Assembly (NCBI RefSeq): GCF_029852145.1
Contig: NC_079973.1
Location: 26,306,422 to 26,370,421, forward strand
Reading direction: 5' to 3'
Source of the DNA: Microplitis mediator
Lineage: Eukaryota; Arthropoda; Insecta; Hymenoptera; Braconidae
DNA length: 64,000 nt
In this document: one piece after another, positions 19,950 through 31,484 of the stretch
Layout: each line of letters begins with the position of its first letter
Position numbering within the stretch: position 1 is the stretch's first letter
Notes under the pieces: model-generated
Database searches by the model: none
The model's input: only the letters and a program-made list of their open reading frames with translations
What the model was told of the DNA's origin: nothing
Program-made: the position numbers and the translations under genes

Positions 19950-22845
19950 TTACATGGCTTCTTCAGATAAAATATTGTAATGCTGCGGGTCAGTGGCATA
20001 GTGATCAGGTGGATAGAGAAAGAATTCAATAAAATTGAGCACTGGTCCACGACTAAATGGATTAGAGTATTTACCCTTTTTGTCACGTAAGTACGAGTAT
20101 CTCTTGTAATTAAACATTTCGTTGGTTGTTAAATTCATGCATGCGTGCAGTACCTAAAATATATTTAAATAAACACTAAATATTTGAATATAAGTAAAAA
20201 TGAATAGAGAAAAAATATTTAACATTTAATTAAAAATGTTTAATTTTCTTTCTGTAATTGTGTAAAACAGTATTTGCTTACTGATGTGCATGTTAGTATC
20301 CAACCGAGTCCGCAAAAAACAAGCGCCTCTATCAGACCCAACACGTACATCAATTGCAATCCTTCAATTGCAATACAATAACACGCAAAGTAGAGCGTGA
20401 ATGAACAATTTATCGCCACACACATTACGAATAGAAAGAACCACATTCTGCAAAATTATATGTATTGAGTATAAGTAATTCATATATATTTATCACTACT
20501 ATATAGTAAAAAATGTTGTATAGATAATTGATAATCAGAATTTCTAATCCATTTATTTAATTGCACTACAAAAATATAAATAAATAAAATAAAATAAATA
20601 TAATAAAGTTTATGTGAAAAATTTTGCCAACTGACAGAGAAATTGATAGAAAATTTTATGTAAAATAAAAAAAAATTTTAAATGTCAATTTGACGTAAAT
20701 GGTCTGGGTTAAAAAAAATTGTGATTTAAATACAAAATTTTTTACTGCACTAATTTTAATTAAAATATTTTACTTTCTAAAAAATTTTCAGAGTAATTGC
20801 TATTTATAAAAAAATTTATCACAAGCAAATAGAAGAAGAAGAAAAGTTTTAATAAAACATTCATAAATAATTTTATTTTAAATTCTCATGACTTAAAAAA
20901 ATTTTAATTGATATTTTAAGCTGTTTAATTTATTTTGCTATAATTAAAGTGATAAAAAAAAACACTTACCTGTTTCGTAAACCGACACAATTGTAAATAA
21001 AAGGACAGTGATGATCAAAATATGTGACACAGCGATTGCAAATTCTACAGTGCTTAGCTCTTAGTGGTCTAAAACATCTGCAACTATGGCATAAACGTGA
21101 CAAAATAACATTTCTTTTTTTCCATTTATCAAAATACGGAATCTATAAATAATAAGAAAAATTTACCATATATATGTATATTAATTTTTAATTACAAATA
21201 TACTCTGGCGGATTCAATTTACGGTAAATTTACCGGCATTTAAAATTTATCACCGCAATTTATGTGAAAATAAATAATTATACTGCAAGTTGCGGTAATT
21301 TACAATAAATTGGATTCGCCAGGGGGTAAATAAATAGTAAAATAAAATTACCTGTTTAATGGCTCTATAGTAAGTATCACTATTCTGAGGTACGTAACCG
21401 GGATCACGTCTATTAGCGACGATCCATGACAACCACATCAAAATATTCCAATAAATGAAACAATAATGACTACCGCGTAAAAAATTCCACGTCAGAGGTA
21501 GACATTTAAGTAGATACATTGGATAGCCCCATAATAAAACAGATCCCATAAATAATAGCAATGGCCCTTTACTGTTTCCCGCTCCGCCAAATAATAGTGC
21601 CCTGTTTAATAAATTTTTTCCTAATGCAATCATAAAATTAAAATTCATCCTGATTTATTTATTTAAAATATATTTACCAGAGCTCATTTATTGGCGGTAC
21701 CCATCGTGACCGTCGTTTCTGTTCGTTCTCCAGAATCGCAACGACTTCTGAGTGACGGTGACTTTTGGCTAATTGTAGAGGCGTTTTGCCATTTTTGTCG
21801 CGTGGTCCTAATTCTATTTTACTTTTTTCGCAGAGTATTTTTACGCAGCTAACGTTCCCTGATAAACACGCCAAGTGCAGTGGTGTCGAGCCAAAGTAAT
21901 CGGGCTTCTGTAAATCAACTCCGCTGTACATCAGGAGACGAATTAAGTCGGGGTGGCCTTTGTAAGCAGCCCAGTGTAGTGCAGTGTCCCCATTAATGTC
22001 TGTCAGATGACCTAGTGCACCAGAACCGAGGAGAAATGCCGCCGTTGCAAATTTACCGAACATACTTGCCGTCATCAGAGGCGTCAGGCCTTTGAAGTCT
22101 GCCGTGTTCACGGCCACCCCTGCCTGCCAAGTCATTGTTTTTAATTATTTAAAATATCAGCGGTAAATCTACTCTAAGTATTTACCTTCAGAAGTATTTG
22201 GACGATAGCACTGTGACCTTTCCTGCATGCCCAGTGAATTGGTTTGGGTCCTTGCGTACCCAGACAAGATAAATCCACTGGTCCATTTCTTTCAACTAGA
22301 TACCGCATTACCTAATAATTTAATAATCAATTAATTATTTCATTCATTGAATAGACAACAGGAATGTGCAAATAAAATTTGAATTCAATAATTCGCGAGC
22401 GCGAATAGTTGAGATGAATTCAAATATGGAAGTAAAAATAATTAGCGTATCAATAAAATATGTAAATCATTAACTGACTTCGACATTGCCATCTAATGCT
22501 GCCCAATGAGCTGGTGTGTATCCCCATTTATCACGAACACTCAGGATACTCAATCCGTTTTTTTCAACTAATTCTTCAACGGTTTCCGTGTCTCTGTATC
22601 GATATTTAAACAAAAAAAACCGATAAAATATCAGGTAATAAATATGTAATGATTATTTTCTAAAATAATTACCCGGCACGAAGAAGTTCAAAGATTCTTT
22701 TGGTTTCGTCTGTAGGATTTTGTCCAGTGGTCGCTTCGTCAGCATAAATATTTTCGTCAGGAGTGTTTCTTTCTCTTGTGACATTTCTTTTGGTCATATT
22801 TGCGTTGTGAGTTCCGATTGAATTGTTCGATAGATGCCCGACCAT
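19950..22845 (-). CDS. Patsas: Patsas-like ankyrin-repeat DHHC palmitoyltransferase
   Basis: S-palmitoyltransferase of the ZDHHC13/17 (HIP14) group; a Golgi or vesicle membrane protein. Eight coding exons: 22845-22673, 22593-22479, 22311-22186, 22123-21678, 21601-21352, 21142-20970, 20447-20282 and 20153-19950, giving 550 residues. About five ankyrin repeats fill residues 70-255 (WGYTPAHWAALDGN, GPKPIHWACRKGHS, GDTALHWAAYKGHPD, GSTPLHLACLSGN). Membrane helices follow (LLLFMGSVLLWGYPMYLL and others). The Cys-rich domain ends in the catalytic DHHC at 413-416, and TTNE at 492-495 is the TTxE motif. I chose the ATG at 22845 because an upstream exon (23075-23024) joins in a frame that has a TGA. 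Assignment to Patsas rather than Hip14 rests on recalled similarity of the ankyrin part. Confidence 0.9.
21202..21323. mobile_element. Short inverted-repeat element in Patsas intron 5
   Basis: Ends CTCTGGCGGATTCAATTTA and, on the other strand, CCCTGGCGAATCCAATTTA pair up across about 120 bp. MITE-like, no coding capacity. Confidence 0.6.
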
Positions 22846-23023
22846 GTCGGGGTCTGGACTTAGCTCCCATACTGAGCGTGCAGCACCTGGCCCTGTTACA
22901 GGGCTAATTGGGTACACCTACGATTGAAATCAATAAAATTATGGTACTGCTTAAATAAATAAATAAATAAATAAATTCACCCCAGGAAAATTGAGGATCT
23001 TGACAGAAAACTTGATTATTTAC

Positions 23024-23075
23024 CTTGTAAAGCGTTGTCAGGTCCGTCTTTGATCACTTCGTCACAACCTATCCG
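23024..23075 (-). other. Probable non-coding 5' exon of Patsas
   Basis: A 52-bp block is bounded by a good acceptor (TATTTTACAG) and donor (AAG|GTAAAT) on the minus strand and can join the first coding exon, whose acceptor is at about 22919. In the joined frame it carries a TGA, so it would be 5' UTR. This supports the start codon at 22845. It is a prediction without transcript support. Confidence 0.45.
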
Positions 23076-23459
23076 CTGTAAAATATGAGGATCTCGAGTT
23101 ACTTGATTACTTATTGCTATAAGTCACTGACGAGTTAAAAATACGTGAGCTAATCATATTTTAATCGGCCTGACCAAACGAATCTATCACTACTTTTTTA
23201 ACGAGATCGATTATTTAGTTCACTTGTTGATGTTTACTATGATCTATTGTTAGATATTTGAATTGTCAGGGGAATAATTGTAATAATGATATTGTTTTTT
23301 TATGAGAAGGTAATAAATAACGAGTAAGAATTGTTTGGTCTGTAAAAATTTAGCACAATGCGCGTTTTAATTGGACTTGCGCAATCAAATCAATAATTTT
23401 ACCCTCTCGAAACGCTTGCGTACATGATCTACCCTCATTTTATGTAAATATATAGATAT

Positions 23460-24543
23460 ATATACAGGGAGTGAGGGTAGTATAGATCACTAGGTGACAT
23501 ACTTTTGGGCGACTAGATTCTAGAGGAATAAAATAAATAAATATGAACTTTTCAAGGCCAATAGCTCTCCTGCTGACTCCACGGCTTCCCTTAATTACTG
23601 TTGTAATTTTTCTTGTGCAGGGGGTCATCCTGAACGCGCTTGAGCAATTGTCGTCGTATAACTCCATATTTTCATATTTCCAACTTCCCGCTGAGCAAAT
23701 TGAGCATTTTAAAAGAAAGGGGAAGTTTTTGGTTTCGGTCCGATTTTCGAAAAACGAATTTCTAACAGATCTTAAAGTTTCGACGTTCTAAGAAGTTATT
23801 ATGACTAATTTCAAGATAATGTACGAGTATATGTAAGTGTGTACGTACGTATGTAAATATTCTACAACAGTTGAACGGATGAATCGATTTTGATCTCCAA
23901 AACGGCATGCAGAATTATTTTCAAGCTTGAAGAGCTGGAAAATGTATTCACAAGAATGTTTTCGAACTTAAGAACATCATTTCTGAGGCTCTTTCAATGT
24001 AAAATCATAGAAAATACTGGAGGAAATAAATTATTAGAGACCTGAAACAGTCTCAGACCCATGTGTATGGACATGTGTCTAGCATCCGCTCTGTTTGTCC
24101 TTAAAATATTTTTTTTTCATTCTGCCTTCTGATTATCATCCGCCATCACTTTTGAGGCCCTTTCGATGTAAAATAATAGAAAATACTGGAGGAAATAAAT
24201 TATTAGAGACCTGGAACAGTCTCAGACCCATGTGTATGGGCATCTGTATGGGCATGTGATAGACTTTCTTTCCAAGATTACGGGGCCAAAGTGGGCATTT
24301 TGGCCCGTTCTTTCGTGTCGACACTTTTATCTGCCCGCATCTGTCCGTATTTGCCCGACGCTGATTACTCGGAAAACAAACTTTTTTTAGGTTTTTTTTT
24401 GGGTTTCTTCGACTAGATGACATCAAAAAGAACAAAAAATCTCAATATTGTTGGAAGTTATTCCGAACAAAAAAAAGTTACGGGCTACTGTTCGTAGAAA
24501 GACGTCGAGACCGTCATCCTCACCCATGTTCACCACCTGTATT
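23460..24543. repeat. Repeat-derived region with 169-bp duplicated block
   Basis: A block beginning TTTCAATGTAAAATCATAG near 23992 returns near 24161 with few changes, a spacing of 169 bp, and both copies contain CAGTCTCAGACCCATGTG. The left edge (ATACAGGGAGTGAGGG) and right edge (GGTGAACACGGG-like text read on the other strand as ATACAGGTGGTGAACATGGG) are only loosely similar, so a single transposon is possible but not shown. Part resembles the nested element at 11589-12069. Confidence 0.45.
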
Positions 24544-25908
24544 CATCCTCATATGGGCCATAGGTCAAAAAATAAATTTTTTCCAGGACTTTTACCAGTT
24601 TTTCGATGCAGTTAATCGAGTATCGACATTAATTTTCAAACAGCAACGATTTAATTTTTTACAAATAATCAAAAATCATAATAATTTTTAAGGCAATTAT
24701 AATTTATTCGTCAGTAGTTATCTTTTAAATATTACATTTCACACGAATATATACATATATTTATTCATCGATACATTTACAACATTGAGTTTATTATTCT
24801 TAGCGATGACATTTAAATAACTTCATTTTCTTAAGCAATTTAATCAGCGCAATACTCATTTATATATTTATTAGCACGCGCACAAGCTTTAATTTTTTTT
24901 TTTCTCAACAATCTTATAGACTGGTGTTCGTGACAGATAATAAATAATTAATATTTCATTTTTTAAGCCTAAAAGTTATTTTATTTATTAAAATAATTAT
25001 TTTAGACATATAATGATAATAGTTAATAAAAATACATGATTATATTTACGTATTGATACGCATTTTACTTTTTATAAAATGTCGTTAATACTTAATGTAC
25101 TGATACATTATCATTTTATTGTATATTTATAATTCTCGTTATTTAAAATTTTAATTAATTTTTGGTTTACATGTTAATTTATTAATAATTAAATCTCGTG
25201 ATTTATAGTCTAAATAAATTAAAGTAATGAATAAATATTAATTTATAATTTAAAAGTATAAAATTATCATTAATTTTTAAGTCTTTTTGCTTTTTTTTAT
25301 TTATAATTTATTTTTTATAACAGCAAAAGTAATTTTGAATTAAATTTTCGCCTGTTAAATTGTCAAATAATTTTTAAAATTATTAATTAATTTAAAAAAT
25401 TTATCAACACTTATAATTATTACTTTCAAATAGAAAAAAAGTATAAATGCATAAACGAAATTCAGCCTTACACATTAATTGTTTCATTTATAATTTAAAT
25501 TCACTCAAATATTCCGTCTTCATATACAATCAGCGTTTCAGTAGCAATAATTAAATATCATACATAATTATCTCATATTTAAATTTATCAGTACGCGTAC
25601 ATTTAATTATATTTATATATTACTTATATTAATTCAAAATATATTACCATCTCCATTTATTTCCGTGATATTTTACCTGATATTTTAATTATACTTGTAC
25701 ATTGAGATATGACGATTGAAGTTATATATATATATGAGTAATAATTATAATTATGTATGATATTCAATTATTTTTTTATTTATTTATTTATCAAATTGAG
25801 TAATTGGTCTAATTTAAACAACGATTCCAAAATGGAATGTATCTAATGCATCTAAATAAATAAGATGCATTTTATATGTTAATATAAATGTATATATATT
25901 AGGGGTGT

Positions 25909-26232
25909 GCTATTAGTTTGAATTTACGAATTATTCATATCGAATCGAATCAAAAAATTTGAATTTCTCCTAAATATTCACGAGTGTGGATGCAGAAGAC
26001 ATCAGACAATTTAAAAATTATAAATAAATAGGGTAAATAATTTTAAAAAATCTAATTATAAAAAATGCACTTATAAGTTTCAAAATTTTTGAAATGCGCA
26101 TTTTTGTAAAATTTCATTTTATTAATTATTTATTCGATTTATTGATAAGTTTAATTTTGTCTGATATCTGCACTCACACTCATAAATATTTGAATTATTC
26201 GATTCGATTCGAACTCGATTCGCACACCCTTA
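25909..26232. mobile_element. Inverted-repeat element, family D copy 1, split by a nested insertion
   Basis: Left end AGGGGTGTGCTATTAG and right end reading GATTCGCACACCCTT form terminal inverted repeats, followed inward by ATCGAATCGAAT-type sequence on both sides. A family B element is inserted inside (25988-26186). A sister copy without the insertion is at 37651-37845. Confidence 0.65.
25988..26186. mobile_element. Family B inverted-repeat element nested in family D, 8-bp duplication
   Basis: Ends GAGTGTGGATGCAGAAGAC and, on the other strand, GAGTGTGAGTGCAGATATC pair up. Both sides carry TAAATATT, an 8-bp target duplication of the kind left by hAT transposases. It sits inside the family D element. 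Confidence 0.7.
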
Positions 26233-26361
26233 CTATATATGTATATATTAATTCCCAATAAGTAATTAATCAGTATAATAAATTGGTCATTGGGAAGACG
26301 GTTTACGTTTTCCGCGTAGATTATTTTTAATAAATTAATAAATAAATAAATAAATGAATAA

Positions 26362-26694
26362 CTAAGCTAAATATGGTTGTGATGATTTGGATGGTAATTG
26401 TTCATCTTTAGCAGAAGTTGACCAAACTTCTTCAGCAAGACTTCCATATCTTTGAACACCAGGAAAACGTGGACCTGATGAACTTTGAGGTGAATAATAA
26501 CCGCCGTGTAATTGATAATAATTATTACCACCACCACTTGACAATGACTCGCAGTAATAATCAGACATGAGAATATTACTGTACCCAGAGTATGAACCGT
26601 ACTGAGAAGTTGTTGATGCCGATGAATAGGACGACGAATAGCCGCGTTCGCTGAGACTCCGATAAGGCCCCGAACGATGGGGCCTGTCCTCTTG
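26362..26694 (-). other. In-frame 3' extension of kazrin after the TGA (readthrough candidate)
   Basis: The kazrin stop TGA (26697-26695) is followed in the same frame by 110 sense codons and then TAG at 26364-26362. The first codons are CAA GAG GAC. The peptide is Ser/Tyr/Gly-rich and not random-looking, e.g. RSLSERGYSSSYSS, SQYGSYSGYSN, SGGGNNYYQLHGGYY, GVQRYGSLAEEVW, with GC content higher than nearby non-coding DNA. TGA followed by C is the leakiest stop context. If read through, the protein would have 1335 residues including the residue placed at the stop. Confidence 0.65.
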
Positions 26695-29600
26695 TCAGAC
26701 TGGTGTGCTGACAGGCGCATTCGTTATGTACTCAATGTCGCCGATACTTTTTACCCGACGATGACGTTTGCCGCTTCCACTTCCAATCCCGATCCCGATC
26801 CCATTCCCACTTCCGCTTCCGATGCCAGTCGCGATCCCGCCGTTGGCATTCGGTCGCGGTGGCAATTGTGGGGGTGGCGGTGAATTACTTCGTAGACTAC
26901 TCATATATTGACACTGACTGGCCAAGCTTCCGGTCTCTGATGACGATGACGGCGATGCTTTTTCACTGCGAGGACGAAGACCTAGTGCTCGACTCAGTGA
27001 CCCCTGTGAATTTTATTGTTTTTAAATTAATGTCAGTCCAATCTGATCTAATAAAATAATTATCTAAACATGCTCAGGCTTTTTTTTGTACTGCAAGCTC
27101 GTGACTAATCTAATCAGTGAATTCGTTGGTGTTTTGTAATTAAAATAAAATTAAATATTAAGTCTATAAATTAAAATTTTATTTTTTTTTAATAAAATAA
27201 ACGTGTAATGAAATGAATTAATGACTTGTGATTAATGTTAATTAATTAATTAATTTATTGGATAATAATTATTATATGAATCTCATACCTGAGAGCTTCT
27301 CCATGACAACTATAGTAAAGATGACACATAGGTCAGTTAAAAAACCGCTCCATCCATTTTTTTTAAATATTATATTTCACATTTAAATTTAAATAATTTA
27401 ATACAATAATAATAATTATTGTTTTTGTTTATTTAATTAATTTATTTATATATTTTTATATTTATCAACTATATTTTAAATATCATTCCCTCACAAATAT
27501 TCAATGAGTTAATTAATCGGTAAATATTTAAGTGAAAATAAAAAAATGCAGATTTTCAATGAATTTTTTTTTTAATAGTTGATTATAATGGGGGTGAATA
27601 GAATTATATTACATATATGTAAGGTTGTGTATAAATATATATACAGTGTCGAGGATTTAATATATAGATATTTTTTTAAATATATATATATTTATTTATA
27701 TAAACTATGACATATGTTTGATTGATATTTTGAATAATTAATTAAATTAACAATAAATTTATATATTTTTAAAATTAAGTTTATAATATCAATAAGTTTT
27801 TATAAATTGAACAATTTATTATTTTGACTGTAGGCACGTAATCGATCAGTCTTTTACCTTACAAAGTATTTTTAGTTTTTTTAAATCTTCTCAAGGCTCG
27901 AGCGATTACGTTTATTTTTTTATTTTTTTTAAGTACTTAAGAGCGATATTATTTAATGATAAAATTCATTTTGATTGTTTGTTAATTAGGCCAGAAAATA
28001 AACGCGTCAAATATGAAATTAATAAATATCTGATATGAAGTAAAATAAAATGGACCCTCGCTGTCAAAATATTTTTATATAAAATAATTAAACAGCATTT
28101 ACTTGGTCAGTTTTATCTCTTCAATTGATATAAGATTTTTAAATTTAACTAATTACTCATGTATATTTGATTTTTATATCTAGAATAATTGACTCTATTT
28201 ATTTAGTAAATTAGAGGAGATAGAACTGACCGAATTGACTGTAAAGATCCCAATAAAAAGTAATAAATGATTGTGTAAATTAAATGAGACAAGGAATATA
28301 CCGAACCTTTTTAAGGTAAAGAAGACTGCAGGTCTGCGATGATCCACAGGATGCAGGGAGAATGATAAATGTTAAATGTTAATCGAAAGAGCCCATAGCT
28401 CACAGCAAAGGGCTGATACTTAACATCCAGGATTAAATAATTAACTATTTATTATTTATTATTATTATTATTATATGCATCATTTAAATGATTTATAAAA
28501 TATTTATATATTTTTTTAGCTTCTCGAAATTTTTTAATAAATCTACTAAAGCGTAGGCGTTTACACATTTCATGCAATTAGCGGCTGACGATTTTTATTT
28601 TCTATAAGCAATTAACGGATGATTTTAAAATTTTAAAATAAAAATCGTCGGATATAAATGAGGCGATCAATTAAAATATGAATGATATATACATAGATTG
28701 CAATTTGAGTTTGAATATTAAGGAGAGACATGCGGTAAAAAAATAAAATTAGTTGAGAAAAAATGAAGACATTACCCTGAGACTGGAACGTCGTCTATCG
28801 ATAGTATTTAAGCTGTTGCTGTTGTGGTTATTGTTGTTGGTGGGCATGTGGAGGGCGGAGAGAGAACTCTGGTGATGCTGGAGATGGAGAGTCCGATTTC
28901 CCCGGCCAAGACTTCCTCCCGCACTCACGGTACTCATTGGCCTCGCTCCGATGTGGTTCCTCGGGACAACCTCCAGCTGACTTCTACACACACGCACACA
29001 TCCTCATGCTCGCTTTTTTTTATCTTTTATTAATAAACTATTTGTATAGCACCGACAATACATCGCAACACACACACGTATTTATTTATTTATTAATCAT
29101 ATTTATTTATTTTTATTTCCGCGAGCTTTTCTTCACTCTTGTCGATCATTTAATATATCAATTATTTTATAAAATATTAATCTTGTCTAAAAAGTCAAAT
29201 TTAAAAAAAAAATTTTCTTTAAAATTTAAATTATTACTGGAATTTAATTTGAAAAAGAATAAATTATTTTTTTTTTCTTAATACAAAATTTTGAAAAATT
29301 AATTTTTATTACGGATTTTGATTATTTAGTGTAATTGAAATTATTTTTATAAATTTAAAAAAATATCTTATTATTAAGAATTCTAATTTCTATTAAATTC
29401 TATTTTTTGAAATCTAAAACTATGAAAAAAATTTAAATGGGATTCTAAACAAGATTAATATTATAAAATAATAAATATATCTAATTATAAAATATATCTA
29501 GTTACAACATAAATATACATACACAAGCATTTTGTGCTTTAAATATAAATAAAAATTCATTTACTGGGCTCTAATGATCCTCGGTACCAGAATACCAACT

Positions 29601-31451
29601 TCTTAGATTTATTTTTTCATTTTAAAATTCAAATTTTTGAAATTTCTATTTAAACATTAGAGCCAAATAAGTTGTTCAGACGAAACATTTAACAGTCATA
29701 TTATAGTAATTAATTTTTAATGGCAAATAAATATCTATAATGCACAGTAGTATAATCCATGATCATTATTTTATAACTTTACCATTTAATCTTAGACTTT
29801 TATCAATAATTTTATTAATAAATTTAAAAAAAATATCACGTCACTAATTCTAAAAGGAAATCTTTTTATTCGCCCTTTTGGTTTTACTCTATAAAAAATC
29901 GTGAGTGAATTCTGAGTGATTACTGATTTTATTTAAATTCGTATTCACTCCTAATTTAATCCGCGTTCACTCCGAAATTTTTTTACAAAGTTGTCACTAA
30001 ATTCAAAACTAAAAGGGCATATAATTTTTTTTTAATTGCTACATATTGTAGACTTATTCTAAAGCTAAAACTTTTTTTTTATTTAGCTACAAAATAATTC
30101 GCCATACGATTGGCAATAAAAAAAAATTATACGCCCTTGGCTTTCTCTAGTTTCTTTAACCCAAAAGAGTAAAAAAAAAAATCTGTCATTTTGTAATTAG
30201 TAACGTGATATGTTTACTGATAATTGATCAAGGATAATACCACAATTTACTAATAAAAATGAGTGCTGTACATAGCGCAGTGCAGTGCAGGCAGCGGCTG
30301 TGGGCTACGGCTCACCTAAATTCAATTTTTTCATTTTATTTACCGGTTTTACAAATTTGTCATCAAGACAAATCATTTATTTATTTATTTATTTATTCAA
30401 CTTCTAATTTTGTTTAATTTTTTTTCTATCCATTGATCGAGTGGACTGCAGACCAGAAATTTACCAACAATAAATTATTTATTTAATAACAAAATATTTC
30501 TTTTTTAAATTCAAACAAATTATTAAATAATAAAAATAATATAAATGTTTGTATATGTACATATCAATGTCAGCTGTAACTGTATCGTATTTACGTGTGT
30601 GTATTACTGGTAATGACGGGATATATATCGTGTAATAATTTTTATAATTAATTTAATTTACATTATAATTATAATCATGCGTTAAACATGATATATATAT
30701 TTAGATCTCTTTTACTAGACCTCATATATATTTATTTTGTTTGCGACACTGAGTGATGCAAATTAAATTCGTTTTATTATAAATTTTAATCACAATGTCA
30801 CAGTGGCAAATTAAATAGTCCGTTCGCCAAAGTGACATCAATGATAATTTTAATTTTATTTATTAATTCAAGTATTCTCGGAAGCATTAGTTAAAAAAAA
30901 AATTTGACACGTGTCATGAGGAGTTTTAAAAATAATTAATTGGTATTGATTATCAATGACCTACATTAATTAACCCACCGGTTTTAATAATTAAGTGTCA
31001 ATGAATGAGGTAAATTTGTTTTACAGCGGGAAAAAAAGTCTATCTATTTAAAACCTTCCGCGAATGTGTTCGATTAATTAAATCAATATGGAATAAGTAA
31101 TTACTTTTTTTTTATTTAACAAATTAATTAATTATTTATGAAACTGTTTCTCTTATGTTGTTTTAATGTATAGATAAAAAATTTACCGGATTTTAAAAAC
31201 AAGTTTTGTGTAAACTTGAGTTGAGAAATATTTGAGTTTAAATATTTATAAAATATTACAACTATTGTTGTCAGACAAGTTTGTTATTTGAGTTGCACAA
31301 CAAATATTGCTGCTAGTTGGTAGCATTTATAAAACGGTAAATATGAACAACGGAATTTGAAACAAGAATTACGTGTATCATAGTGGAAGTTTTCAGTGAA
31401 ACCCTGAGGAATTAAGGAGCGGTAACGGGTATAATAGTTGGACTAACAGCG

Positions 31452-31484
<33 letters not shown>

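Larger units (their letters stand above)
23076..26361. other. Intergenic region between Patsas 5' end and kazrin 3' end
   Basis: About 3.3 kb. The part to 23.4 kb probably holds the Patsas promoter. From 23460 to 24540 is repeat-derived DNA with a 169-bp duplicated block. From 24560 to 25900 it is very AT-rich and may be kazrin 3' UTR. A nested pair of inverted-repeat elements fills 25909-26232. No coding gene is seen. Confidence 0.5.

Noticed and set aside
22846..22917. Longer N-terminus for Patsas starting at a GTG at 22917
   Set aside because: There is no ATG in this stretch, and the likely upstream exon brings an in-frame TGA, so the ATG at 22845 is the first usable start.
23543..23791. 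82-codon ORF (starting MNFSRPIALLLTPRLPL)
   Set aside because: It lies in repeat-derived DNA, has no recognisable domain, and part of it matches the nested transposon at 11589-12069.
28299..28325. 27-bp extra microexon in kazrin
   Set aside because: It has splice-like edges and the right phase, but the joins work without it and the peptide (TCSLLYLKK) looks unlike the neighbouring linker.
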